Positions 52,792-64,000 of a stretch of DNA of 64,000 bases are shown piece by piece (the first letter of the stretch is position 1; each line of letters opens with the position of its first letter). Where the stretch lies: positions 2,046,001 through 2,110,000 of the forward strand of contig OW203771.1 of assembly GCA_934045905.1 (NCBI GenBank), read 5' to 3'. Origin of the DNA: Leuctra nigra (lineage: Eukaryota > Arthropoda > Insecta > Plecoptera > Leuctridae). The notes below the pieces were generated by a model. It worked only from the letters and a program-made list of their open reading frames with translations, did no database searches and was not told where the DNA came from. Position numbers and translations under genes: made by a program.

Positions 52792-53169
52792 CGTTCGCGG
52801 CTGGACGCGTTCACATTGTTCGACCGTTAATCAGAATCACTCCCGATATTCACTTCGAAGAACTTTCAGTCAGGATTGAAAAGCGTATTTGGACTGAATC
52901 TATCAACTTTCAATCTTCAGATTCACATTACTCCATTTCGTTTGAGTCTACATAATGGAGGTTTCATTTACAGTTCATTGACGTCTTGTAATCACATTAT
53001 CAGCTGTAGAATTAATAAGTTACGTTGAATTAGCTAACTTCTCTTCAAACACAATTACAATTCTATCTCATCAGTGAGCTTGCTTTTAAATATCATTACC
53101 GCGATAGCAGGGGAATTCCACACGAAAAGCATGAATTCTTGAGAGATATTGATGCTCTTTTAAACATGG
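52792..53169. other. Region upstream of Gef26 exon 1
   Basis: This should contain the 5' UTR or a preceding intron. No TATA box, initiator or splice pair can be defended. The sequence is ordinary AT-rich DNA. Confidence 0.35.
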
Positions 53170-53533
53170 GTAAGCGAACGGGAAATGCATGGTTCGTCAA
53201 AACGTTTTTTGACATTTCTCTTCAAGCTAACTGAATTTAAAAAAATCTGATAGTCACGACCCATTACAGCGTTATAGACTAAATAATGCCGCAAATTGCA
53301 GTACTTTATGACCTCTGATACGACCTCAAAGTGATAATTACTATTCATTATGGATTATTTTACCATAAATATCGTAGTTAACACTACCATAGGTCATAAT
53401 GTACTCCATTGTGGTGCAATATTTAGTCTATTAAACTGTAATAGGTCGTTACTATGATTTTTGAACATTCTGTTAGCGTGAAGAGAAATGTAAAAAACCG
53501 TTTTGACGAACCACGCATTTCCCGTTCGCTTCC
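53170..53533. mobile_element. Foldback MITE, family D copy 2
   Basis: GTAAGCGAACGGGAAATGCA and GGTTCGTCAAAACGTTTTTT are inverted at the right (ACGAACCACGCATTTCCCGT, TCGCTT). It is flanked by TGGGTAAG-like sequence. No frame is present. Confidence 0.88.
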
Positions 53534-53539
53534 CTGATC

Positions 53540-55235
53540 ATCAATTCGGGTATGCCTAACTTAAAATGGTATTGTTACAACTAAATAGTTTCAAAAACAC
53601 AATTCTCCAAGGAAATGGGGTTCTTTGTATGAACTGTCCCTTCACTCCTTTAGGTATAGTTCAGAGAAGTCTTGCACCACTAATTCCTCTAAGGTATAAC
53701 TGCTGTACCGAGTTTTAAAACTGCTGACATCGTCCAAGTACTTCGGTCGACTCGCGGCGTATAAACTTGGCCATGTCACGAGAAACTACAACTATAACTA
53801 AGTAAGTAGAATCGCACTACAAAGTTTCATATTGAGTTTCGAGCACTTTACGTGGCTTCCTATGTGCAGGAGCATATCGGCATTGATGGACTAACATTAC
53901 CGACGAGCAAGATTGAATTGAGCAGGTTTCTGCAGAGATAAGCAACGTTGATTTCGACGTTGAGCAAACGAAGATCGATGGCTAGCTACATCAGTCTTCA
54001 GAAACTTTCGGAGGTCGAGAGAAAACTTCCGAAACAGGTATACGAAGTTTACCAATTATTTGATAGATGTACTACACTGGAATGTACTTGGAAAAGTCGT
54101 GTATTGTTGAATTTCGAGCTATCTTGATCATTTGGACCAACGGTTTCGAACTACAATAAAAATGCAACAACAATGGCCGTGTCCTGTACTTTACTCAAGT
54201 AATTTTAGTTTCCTTTGTGAATTCACGAAGACGATAAGCCTACATTATAAAAAAATATTACAGAGCGCAAAAAGATGACAGATCTGTACGATTAATGATA
54301 TAATTAGTTTTGTTAATTCCATAAGAAAATCTAACTTTCGCAATATCTACAGCTTCATCAAAGGAAGTAAGAAATATTCGAGCCAACGCACAAATTTCAT
54401 TTTAATCCGGCGTCCCATCTCCTCGGATTCCATTATATCTGCGGCTTCCTCCGAGATCCACAGCAACAGTTTGATCATAAATAAAAGACATAATACTTTG
54501 TGAATGTCACACTTGTTTAATATCAAATAAAAAGGCGCAACGATATCTGACGCTTGTTTCAAAACTTGGCAAAGTATCAAAAACCCAACTTCCAAAGAAC
54601 TTTGCTTAAACCATCAACGATAAGAACCCAATTTAACTTCCAATTTATAGTCAATTTGCGTTTTTTATAGAAGTTTGGTATTTTGAATGGCTGTTTTCCC
54701 TCTGCTGGTAATATCGAGCACAATTAAAAGTTGGCGGCTTGAAAGAGGAAGAGGAGACGGCGCAAGCGCGGGCTCAAGTGTCGCGCTTTCGGTTCGCCAA
54801 GTAATTGGGAGATGTGGAGACATTCTCTGCCGGGGTCTCTCGAGTTCCAGACTTTAAATTAGGAGGCTCGTATTTCAAACAGAGTTACGACATCGAAAAC
54901 ACCAGTAGCTTTTCGTGGGACATAAACATTTTCAAGACATGTTTAAAAAATTATTAAAAAAATTTAAATTATTAAAAAAATATATATTATTTTTACTAAA
55001 CCAAATTTACAAAAATCTGTATGAATTTGTGTAAATTTCATTCTTTACAATTCCAAACAGGTCGCTAAAATGCAAGACTTTTGCAATATACATTACGTTG
55101 CAATTGTCCTTTTTTGTCCTTTTGGTCCTTTATCGGATTAAAAACATAGAAAAATGTATTCGTGAAAATTTTCGTTATTTTTTCCCATGAAAATTTGCAA
55201 AACTAGTTACAGCATAATAGCAGAAGCCTAGGCTA
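53540..55235. other. Upstream sequence without recognised features
   Basis: I see no gene. A GC-richer patch at about 54740-54860 (GAGGAGACGGCGCAAGCGCG) could be a promoter-like island, but nothing specific supports that. Confidence 0.4.
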
Positions 55236-55237
55236 AT

Positions 55238-55395
55238 GGCGACGGATGAATGATTATGTTATTGGGCGATGGGGATGAAGAATAGGAAAGGATGGACAGT
55301 AAGAAAGCGGTGGTGGCCTATTAGTATGGGAACCTGCACCACACAGTTTGACTCAAAACTAAGGAAAACCACGAAAACTATCAGTCAGGAAGCCA
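55238..55395 (+). mobile_element. SINE-like fragment
   Basis: GGCGACGGATGAATGATTAT, GGATGGACAGTAAGAAAGC, GGTGGTGGCCTATTAGTATG and AACTAAGGAAAACCACGAAA show the family order. Confidence 0.65.
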
Positions 55396-55835
55396 ACCGC
55401 AAGAAGGGACCGCCTATACAATAATCTCTATCGTATGCCTACTGGAGTGTTACATTGTAAATACCATCATTGAAAACAAACATGTGTTTCATACAGTTCC
55501 ATAAAGCAAATTACTGATATTACAGTTCCATGATGCACATTGAGCTCAGAAGCTCTATTTATTCCGAAATGAAGTTGAAAACAAATAAACTGGCAAGACA
55601 TAAACCGATCAAGTTGTAAATCGTCGTGTAGACAAATCTGTTTCTTGAAATGTTCTCTGGGGAAGCGATCAGCGAATCAGTTGTGAATGTGAATTCGGAT
55701 TCGATTGCTGCAAACCAAACGATCTGACTTGACGAGACTGACTTGATTTACAGTAATCCAGGAAGAGGTATAACTTCGCTCAAGGTACCCGGTTCGATTC
55801 CAGTGGCCGTCCTGACTGATGTTTAAGACTGAATT

Positions 55836-56212
55836 GACTGAGTAGTGAGTTTGACCTTGAAGAGTTTTTTAATCAATTTTTATCAATACCAACTTTATTG
55901 TTAAAAAAATAATGCTTTCTATGTGTCTTCAAAACAGTTAAAAGAAAATAATTTCATAGTGTGGAATTGGTTATTAGTTTTATTTCGTACTACAGACGTT
56001 TAATTGCCTGAAAATTAGTAAAAATATGGCACTAAACGGCTGTAGGACGAAATAAAACCAATATAGCCCATTTCAAACTACGAGATTATTTTCATTTCAC
56101 AGTTCTGCAGACTCGTACAAAGCTTATTTTATTAACAATTACATTGGCAAAAGATATTGTTTAAAACCGATTAACAACACTTCGAGGCCACGCTCACTAC
56201 TCAGCCGTCTTA
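55836..56212. mobile_element. Foldback MITE, family A
   Basis: GTAGTGAGTTTGACCTTGAA at the left and CACGCTCACTACTCAGCCGT at the right, central hairpin ACAGACGTTTAATTGCCTGA. It is preceded by a B-box-like GGTTCGATTCCAGTGGCC at 55790. Confidence 0.88.
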
Positions 56213-56979
56213 ACGTCGTTCCCCTCAGTCAATAGGCAATGTTGTTAAGAAGTTGCTCTTCATCACAATCATTCATGCGTCGCCATTAGACTAGTGACAA
56301 ACTCCCACTCTCCCTATTCCGCGTCCCTGCATCGATGTTTGCATTTCCATCTACTAATGAGCAACGTGAGCTTTTATCAGACATACTCCGTGCAGCAGTA
56401 ATAAATTAGATCCGTCGTTTGATCCGTAGCCCTTTAACCCAGATTCATACACCGCTGAAAACAAACAAATTGAAACTAAATCATCAATTAACCTACAGAG
56501 TAGAGCCTCATTAAAGGGTTCATTATTTATTTTGTATTTTTCCTTGTTTTGTCAAACAAATGCAAGCTTTGTACTTTTGACTTTGACTTTGTAGTTTTGT
56601 ATTAACTATTTGCTATGTATATAAACCTAACAAACATAATCTCATCTGGCTATAGTTTTGGCCAGAGATCGAGCCTGAAAGATTTGTATTTTCATTATGA
56701 ACGTAAATTTCAATATATTTTATGATTGGCCATCGATCATCGCCTTTGTTTACGTCGGCAGAATTTGAACACCACAGTTTAGGACTCCATAAAGATAGAC
56801 GAATAAGCGGAACTTGTACAGTTTACTCTGAGCAACAGGTCAACGCCTTGGTTTATCGCGGCGAAGATTAGTTGGGCAGGAAAGTCGCTTCCCGGTAAAC
56901 AAACCTCGCAGATCCAGACGTCCATCTTTCAGTCAAACCTTGAGGTCATTGCGCAGAATCCGAAATGATCCGTCCCATC

Positions 56980-57120
56980 GAGCTAATGGCGACGGATGAA
57001 TGATTATGATGGTGAAGAATAGGTGAGGATGGACGGTGGAAGGAGGCGGTGGTGGCCTACTAGTAGGGAACCTTCCTAGCATTTTTCTCTCGACTGAGGG
57101 AAACCACGAAAAGACCTGAA
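56980..57120 (+). mobile_element. SINE-like fragment
   Basis: AGCTAATGGCGACGGATGAA, GGATGGACGGTGGAAGGAGG, CGGTGGTGGCCTACTAGTAG and CTCTCGACTGAGGGAAACC. It is the cleanest copy of this block in the window. Confidence 0.7.
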
Positions 57121-57121
57121 T

Positions 57122-57472
57122 ACGGCTGAGAAGTGAGTTTGACCTTGAAGAGTTCTTAAATCAATTTTTAACAATGTTTTACCAAATTGCTACGCTTATT
57201 GTACGAGTCTTCAGAACAGTTCAATGAAAATAATTTCATAACTTGGTTTATTATTTTCATTTTGTCGTACAGACGTTTAGTGCCTGAAAATTAGTAAATA
57301 TATGGCACTTAGGACGAAATAAAACTAATTAAACCATCCCAAACTATGAAATTATTTTCATTGAACAGTTCTGAATACTCGTACAAAGCCTTATTTCATT
57401 AACATACATAGGTAAAATATATTGATAAAAATCGATTAAAAAACTCTTCAAGGCCACGCGCACTACTCAACA
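57122..57472. mobile_element. Foldback MITE, family A, shortened
   Basis: AGTGAGTTTGACCTTGAAGA at the left, CTCTTCAAGGCCACGCGCAC at the right, with deletions in both arms. Confidence 0.85.
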
Positions 57473-58289
57473 AGAATCGAACCAGGAATTAACTTGTTCT
57501 TTTTCCCAGCATACGGCCTTGGAAATCAGTTCTAAACCCTCCATTCACGCCCTTCCAGAGTCAATCAACTCTTCCAGTGGTGGAGGGGAAGGGAACTAAA
57601 GTAAAGTAAATGCAAGAGGGTTTATAGCGAATTCATTTCCGAAACTCTATGAATATCTCAACAATACAACAACGTACAGATAACAGCTGACATAAAACTG
57701 AATGTATTCGGAGACTGCAATGTAACATAATGATGGTGAGCTGACATTGTGGGCGACATTTATCAAGGGATCCTCATGCAAGAATGAGTTCAATCAATAA
57801 TTTTATATTCCCACTTGAAGTTTTACTGTCAGTTGGAATTGCCGAGCTTTTCCCAAATGGCGATGACATTTGATATTCTTTATGACGTCAATCTTAAATG
57901 TGATTTCGGTTATGTGAGAGAAAATACATTTTGCTCAATCCACTTAGGTAGATACGCATGAGAAGATGATTTTAAAGAGAGTGACATTTATCTGATTCTG
58001 TCACATGAAATCTAATTCGGCGTCTCATTTAGCGTCTCTTCCTATTTAGGATGTTTAAAAAAGTTGACTTTACCTTTCTATGCCTTCACACAGGGTCTCT
58101 TTGACCCCATGAGGGCTATTCTTCTTTTTATATAATTTAAACATTTTTTTGTAATTGTAATGTAATGTGATTTTTGTAATGAATCAAAGAATAAAATGCT
58201 TAAACATTAATTAAATTAATTTTGAATCAAATGTAATAAATCAGTCCTGTATACAAATATAGGTAAATACTACAGCTGTTCTAAAATCG

Positions 58290-58430
58290 AAGAATACCCA
58301 ATAATAGGCCACGACCGCCTCAAAAATCTCATTCAAATATAATTCTTCATCATCTCCGAAAAATCATCAATCATTCCGTTGCCATTATAGGGTACCAGCA
58401 TAGTGCGACGTTAAAGACCACTAGAATAGT
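58290..58430 (-). mobile_element. SINE-like fragment, reverse orientation
   Basis: AATAGGCCACGACCGCCTC, TTCATCATCTCCG and ATCATTCCGTTGCCATTA are the reverse of the family block. Confidence 0.55.
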
Positions 58431-58467
58431 GATAGACATAATCCAACGCAATTTCAGCTTACTTACT

Positions 58468-58998
58468 TAAGCCTGATTTACACTGTTCAAGTTTACTTTC
58501 AAGTCCTTGAATTCAACCCTTGAATTCAACCCCTTGAATAGTCTAAACGGATAACTTGAAGCGTTCAACCCTTGAATTCAAGACTTGAACCTATTTAGAA
58601 CATGTCCTATTTTCCTTGAAGACTTGAAAGACTTGAACGACTTGAACCAATCAGAACCCACGCCACAACTCTGGCTCCGCCCCTCTCTCCAGTATCTTTC
58701 AAGATTTTCCCGCCAATTCCAGATTTTAACATATTCTAGCAAATATTAATTAGCGATATGTCATAATCACGAGAGACAACTGTTTCATTAAATACACAAT
58801 ATGTGTCTATGTGGCATCCAAAATCTAGCACAATATTAATAACATGTTCTTTGCAAGAAGTTACTATTTTAGGTTATGTTACGACTTGAAGCTTGAACAG
58901 TGTAAATGCCCATTCAAGTGGTTGAATTCAAGGGTTGCGTTCAAGGGCTTGAATTCAAGGACTTGAAAGCAAACTTGAACAGTGTAAATGAGGCTTTA
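58468..58998. mobile_element. MITE with long terminal inverted repeats, about 530 bp
   Basis: TAAGCCTGATTTACACTGTT at the left mirrors AACAGTGTAAATGAGGCTTT at the right. Subterminal TTCAAGTCCTTGAATTCAA words are repeated in both orientations. It has no transposase. Confidence 0.88.
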
Positions 58999-58999
58999 G

Positions 59000-60136
59000 A
59001 TTGACCTCAACTGCAACCCCTGGTAGAGAATATTTTTCTGGCAAATACTTCGTAAATGGGAGATTTTTTTTATAAAATTCCAGTTTTAACATTTTTGAAG
59101 TGAAAAAAATGATTGATCCAACTATAGATTATGTTTTCAAATGTCATTCACGATAATTCTGGAATGAAATTGGGGTCGTGAAAACGCTCTATAAATTTTT
59201 TTATTTTTTATTTTTTATTTTTTTTTAATTCGAAATGAAATAGAGCATTTACTGTTAATATATCCTTAATTTTACTGATGTAATAGCTGTCAGAACCAAT
59301 GACCTATGAAAGTAGTAATAGTTCATTGGTCAGAACACAGTATGTATATTATACTACACTACTTGTGTAAAATAAGTAAGTTATTAGAGTTTTTGTCACA
59401 GTCAATTTACGTCCCATTTACGAAGTCCTTGCCAGAAAAATTCTCGACCCCCGGTATTTGATTTGTATCATTTAGTAAATAAAGAAGCAAAGAACACCCG
59501 AGTCAAAAAAGTCACAAGCCGGACCCAAGTCTCTACATATGGTAAACAACCATCTGTCAAAGACGTTGCTCCACGGCCTTCTAAATAACACCGGCCAAAA
59601 CAGAACAGCTCCTCTGCAGAGATTCAAATCTGCCTCACGATCTGTCGAGCATCTTGCAGCATCCAAACCGAGCGGAAAACACCCACAGAGAACAGACGCG
59701 GGGTATTTATTTATACTGACACATCACTTTACAAGAGAGAATAAAAGAGTTGGGAACAGACGTCTGAGACTGGAATAGAATCGGAGAAGCCGATTGGGTA
59801 TAGTAGCGGGTGTCATTCGCGCTTTTTGGCACTTGGAACTCTTTCCGTGGACTTGGATTCGACTATATTCTTTATTTCTGGCTAATTTTGTGACAGTTGT
59901 GAGTCACAAAGGTGTTCAGGTCTCCAACAATGTCAAATTAAGCTCGCTTTGAGGATTCTATTTTTTTTTCGAAAGATATAAATTTAAATGGTCCATCCCA
60001 GATCAGTTTAGTCTGGCATAATGTAGTGGTTATAAGATCACATTCAAATATACGGCAATTTATTTATGAGAATTTTGAAAATGTCAAGATTTTGCGATTT
60101 CATTTCTTATTCGAGAAAATAAGGAACACGACTGAC
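59000..60136. other. Upstream sequence without recognised features
   Basis: AT-rich; the frames around 59472-59778 lack recognisable motifs. No gene is supported. Confidence 0.4.
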
Positions 60137-60414
60137 CTCTGGTGGATTCTTTGGTACTAGCCATAAGGGGGATAATGGAGGATATCACAGGGATGTTTAT
60201 ATATGAATTATATTAAATTTGCTGGAGTCGTTTGTTATGGCTGAAAAAGTGAACTTGTATCAAAGATAATTGTTTGTATCTAAATCTAAATTTCAATTGT
60301 GTCTCCTTTTTCACTGCCCTATGGAAACACGAACTTCAAAATAAAAAAGTGCATCTAAAAAGTTTCCTGCCAGAAGTGGCTCCATCACGTATCGCTTATT
60401 TGTTCGAATAGAAA
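60137..60414. repeat. Dispersed repeat (second copy at 32640-32890)
   Basis: It shares TTGTTTGTTATGGCT, TCTCCTTTTTCACTGC, CTATGGAAACACGAA and GCCAGAAGTGGCTCCATCAC with the copy in intron 2. Confidence 0.75.
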
Positions 60415-61730
60415 ATAGAATAAAACGACTTGATAATTTTTTTCAGGATTATGTGTATAGATTGATTATGAACTTAAAAAGTATAGAACGATCTTTACAC
60501 TGATAGCAAGCTCATTAGGTGTGATCTGTATTATCAGGGCACACGAGCACAACTCTATTAATTCCACACGATGATCTACACACCCCCACGGTCCTGTTAC
60601 CCCGTCCACCCCTAAACAGCGGACACAATGGGGCAGTTGGGCCCGGGGCAGTGTCATTAATTATCACGAACACGACGCTCTGTCAGATTATAGAACGCGT
60701 TTTTACAGATCTGCCGCCTGCGAATAAATCAACCGGGTTCCAATTTCGCGAATTGGACCGGAGTTGGCGGGAAATCCAATTAAAATTGTTTGATTATTTT
60801 GGAGATATTTTTATATATTTTGATGAATTCCTTTGGAGACTGTTTGTCATAGAAACGGGACAAAATATTACTATGACAATCAGATATAAATCATGTCGTA
60901 ATAATTTGTATTTTCCAATATCATTACACTTTTGAAAAGTACGAATTATTAGTTTCAAGTTTGTGGAATTAAATATTTGAAACGTATACAAGGGAAGAAC
61001 ACTGAGTTTTTCTTTTTTAAATGTCATCTTGTAGAGATTTTTAAGAGCTTTCAAAATATTCCCTCGGTTTTTTAAAAATATTGCTACAAAGTCTTGAAAA
61101 AAGCAATTGAAATCTCTGCATAATACTTCGTTTATCTCAGTTTACCCCCGAATGTGACGTTAGCTTTCTTTCCCTGCACCTTTCAAATGACTTTCAATCT
61201 TCGACTGAGGTTTTTCATGAATTCCCTCAGTCGCGAGGGTCTGGTCAGGTTCCCCACTAAACAGACGACCACATCCTTCCCTAGTTTTCATCATCATAAT
61301 CATTCACATGTCTTGCGTGGTTGCAGAACCATTATACCTACCAATACTTATAGCATTATGCCAACTTCGCTATACCTTCAAACCTTGAACGTAGTTAATA
61401 GATTCAGGCATCATAGTTTACTTCCATCAAAAGTTTATCAACAAAAGCTATTAAAAGAGATCCGAGCGGAATTTGTTGAACAAATTATAAAATTCCGTCT
61501 GCTGCTTGGCAAGTATCTCCTTGTCTTGTCTACATTGAGAGGGGGAGTGTGGCGTTGATTTAGGGGTGGACTAATTGCTGCTGGAGAATACATCACGACA
61601 CCACATGACGTGTGCGATGAGCAAAAACAGAGATGTTGGTTCTCGAGTTTCAATAGAAGCTGTGATCATGAAAGTGGATGATTCCATACAATGCGGGAAA
61701 GTCGAGTGGGATTGTTGCAGCTCTGTCATT
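60415..61730. other. Upstream sequence without recognised genes
   Basis: It holds AT-rich DNA and a weak SINE-like remnant near 61285-61345. No coding region is supported. Confidence 0.4.
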
Positions 61731-61831
61731 GTTTAGTAGTGTATACGTCACACTGTTCTTGGTGATAATGAAGAGTAGGAAATTGACAGAGGGTCGTGGC
61801 GCTTTATAGGTAACCTTGCCATCATTTGCCT

Positions 61832-62176
61832 CTTAAGAGGCAAACGGAAGCGAACGGAATCGCACGGTTCGTCAGAGCGGTTTTTTGAAATTGTGTCTTC
61901 CCAAGCTAAATAATTTTAAAAATCAGATAGTAACGTACATAACAACCCAATCGACTAAATAATGCCGCAAACTGGAGTTCAAAATATTCGTATTTAACAC
62001 TTTGAGGTCGCATCAGAGGTCATAATGAACTCCAGTGTGCGGCATTATTTAGTATTTTAGGCTGTTATGGGTCGTTACTATCTGATTTTTTAAAATTATT
62101 TAGTGGGAAGACACAATTTCAAAAAAACTTTCTGACGACCCGTGCGATTCCCGCTCGCTTCCGTTTGCCTCTTAAG
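61832..62176. mobile_element. Foldback MITE, family D copy 3, inserted in a SINE fragment
   Basis: TTAAGAGGCAAACGGAAGCG at the left is inverted as CGCTTCCGTTTGCCTCTTAA at the right. The arms also contain GGTTCGTCAGAGCGG and its inverse. A SINE fragment (about 61735-61832) abuts the left end. Confidence 0.88.
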
Positions 62177-62179
62177 TTA

Positions 62180-62928
62180 TGTACGATGTCTCTATATGAT
62201 GGTGTGACTTCAACAAGTAAAAGGGTTCGTCCATTGTGAAATGTTGAAAATCGCGCTGAAAGAATTGAAAAGGCGCCTCACTTAAGACAATTTTTAAGAA
62301 ATTGCATGCCGAGATTTCGATTTACAACTGAAAATCTTTCCTTTCCTTTCACTACATTTGTTAAAGTGCAGGGAATGTGAAAACTTAAGTAAATATTTAT
62401 CTAAACCCCGCCTAAAAGTATATTTAGAAATTAATGACTTGATTACAGTTCTATTTGTTCAGTTCAAGTATATTACTGGAACGATTCACGAAATCTATTA
62501 CACACAATTAATAATTACACCACTTCCTAATTGCATCGCCAATCGCTGATGATAAATACCGATCTAGTTTGCACATGATTATGATTCGTCATCGACAGGA
62601 GCCGGAGCAATCCGATGAGAGGAATGAAGGAAGGTACATCAGATGAGATGCTGTGAGACGCAGATGAAAGGACTCTGTGATGCTGTAACATGGACCAGCA
62701 ACATGTGCCACCAGATGACACACATCAACACATTACCGCCGCACCATTAGAGCACGTTTTACACCCGCTACAACCACTTCCCTTGCACTCTAATTACACA
62801 ACAAGATGTACTATTTGTAATCCAATTCACTCGACTACAGACAGTTACGACCTCATTCCTTTCGATGATTTCAACTCATCTTCGAATACATTTAATGAAA
62901 CAATTTCAAGGGTAGATTTCTTTCGGAT
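62180..62928. other. Upstream sequence without recognised features
   Basis: No gene or repeat is recognised; the frame at 62690-62959 runs into a simple repeat and lacks motifs. Confidence 0.4.
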
Positions 62929-63030
62929 GAATGAACGGACGAATGATTCGATCGAATGATTCGATCGAATGATCCGAACGAATGATCCGATCGAATGATC
63001 GATGAACGATGAATGAATGATACGAATCAT
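62929..63030. repeat. Short tandem repeat (GAATGATYCGATC)n
   Basis: GAATGATTCGATC is repeated with slight variants, then GATGAATGAATGATACGAAT. It makes overlapping open frames of Ile/Ser/Phe/Arg character that are not genes. Confidence 0.85.
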
Positions 63031-63184
63031 TCAACGACGGATGAATGGAAAAGAGGCGATTGTGGCCTATAGTAGGAATTAATTGTGCTAGCCATTGAAG
63101 TTGTAACGTCATCTGCCCGCATGTTCCAAATTTTACGGTTTATAACCAATAAACACGGTTCTGGCTAAGCGTTTTACGTTGTTT

Positions 63185-63300
63185 CCCTCGGCCAGAGACA
63201 AATGTTGAGCATGGTCCCTACTATTAGTCCACGATCACCTCCTTCCCAGTCCAATCATCATCAACAATCGTCTGTCTTCATGCCTAGCTGCATAACTATA
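63185..63300 (-). mobile_element. SINE-like fragment, reverse orientation
   Basis: CCCTCGGCCAGAGACAAATG, TATTAGTCCACGATCACCTC and CCAATCATCATCAACAATCG are the reverse of the family block. Confidence 0.55.
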
Positions 63301-63627
63301 AAATACTAACAATCAATAAACGACATGTTATAATCAAACGATAACTTCTTGTCAGGAAGTTACGCGAGCGGCCGGATCTTAATTAAACAGCGATAAAACT
63401 CTCGCTATTACGTGGCCACATTCAACCAGCACGGTCCTACGCACATGCACCCCTTTATTACCGAGCCCCGCATCCTTAGCAATTAAGTGCCGTTTTCAGA
63501 GCGAGGTTTATGAATACACCGTGATTAAGTGAAACTGAATTGTCGACACAATGAGAAGTGAAACCGATCTGATACGCACCGCATGGTACAAGTACAAGTG
63601 ACAACATGAGCATGACATCTTCACTAG

Positions 63628-64000
63628 GCCGTTTTAGAACATTGAGAGAGAGAAATTGTTTCATAAGTGAGTGTAACTTTGACATGATCTTCACATGATC
63701 AGTCTGATTGAATCTATATTTAGCACTTCTTAATTTTTGCTTCTTGCATTGTTAATTAGGCGCCGGTTATTAAAAAAAAACGTTCAAAACTATGAAATTT
63801 CCGATACGATTGGAGTCCAAACCCGTGAACCAATTAATCTCAAATTTTAATCATGATTAGATTTTTTTTTAAACTTAGGGTTATCACTTAACACATTTTT
63901 AAAATAAATTCCCGGCACCCAACGAGACAGGAAAATAGACAATTTTTCACCAAAAATCGACTAATTATTACTAATTAACGAGGCAAAAAATTTAAGATGT
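63628..64000. mobile_element. TTAA-type MITE, family B, cut by window end
   Basis: It begins TAGGCCGTTTTAGAACATTG, lacking the terminal GGTGATAC, and continues through AATTAGGCGCCGGTTATT and GGGTTATCACTTAACACA into the second half. It is truncated at the right edge of the window. Confidence 0.8.

Noticed and set aside
49040..52879. 1279-residue plus-strand protein
   Set aside because: It is an open frame made by tandem units whose lengths are multiples of 3, ending antisense to Gef26 exon 1. No start context, splice structure or known domain. Kept only as a finding.

Overview
The window is animal, almost certainly insect, nuclear DNA. It is AT-rich with many small DNA transposons, and carries one large intron-rich gene whose exons stand out as GC-rich islands with mostly G or C at third codon positions. 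No bacterial-style operon, rRNA, intact tRNA or CRISPR array is visible. I do not assign an insect order.

The gene lies on the minus strand between about 52.8 kb and 3.2 kb. It is the PDZ-GEF / RapGEF2-RapGEF6 orthologue (Drosophila Gef26, 'dizzy'), a guanine-nucleotide exchange factor that activates Rap GTPases. I traced 22 coding exons by hand. All junctions are GT-AG, all phases agree, and the exons sum to 4107 nt, which is 1368 codons plus a stop. In order the protein has: a partial N-terminal cyclic-nucleotide-binding-like (cNMP) region, an acidic/Ser linker, a second cNMP-like domain, the RasGEF N-terminal module, a PDZ domain, a Ras-association (RA) domain, the CDC25-type Rap GEF domain, a Ser/Pro-rich tail, and a QVSAV C-terminus encoded on a 32-nt last coding exon. 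A further GC-rich exon candidate at 28.6-28.7 kb has the right phase to be a cassette or alternative first exon.

Layout by region. 1-3.2 kb: downstream DNA with a foldback element. 3.2-25.8 kb: exons 3-22 with short introns, many holding a MITE close to the 5' splice site. 25.8-48.4 kb: a 22.5-kb intron full of MITEs, SINE fragments and two GC-rich minisatellites (45-bp and 51-bp units). 49.0-52.56 kb: a 31-unit array of 114/117-bp repeats. Each unit is a copy of the 3' end of coding exon 1 plus its 5' splice site. 52.8-64 kb: upstream DNA with transposon relics only.

The most unusual object is the exon-derived array in intron 1. A coding-exon end with its splice donor has been amplified 31 times, with higher-order (about 8-unit) periodicity and an open antisense frame of 1279 codons. 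The exon expected to encode the core of the first cNMP domain is not found where the array now sits. Secondary points of interest are the alternative exon beside a minisatellite, NRF-1-like motifs in the minisatellites, and the clustering of MITEs within 100 nt downstream of splice donors.
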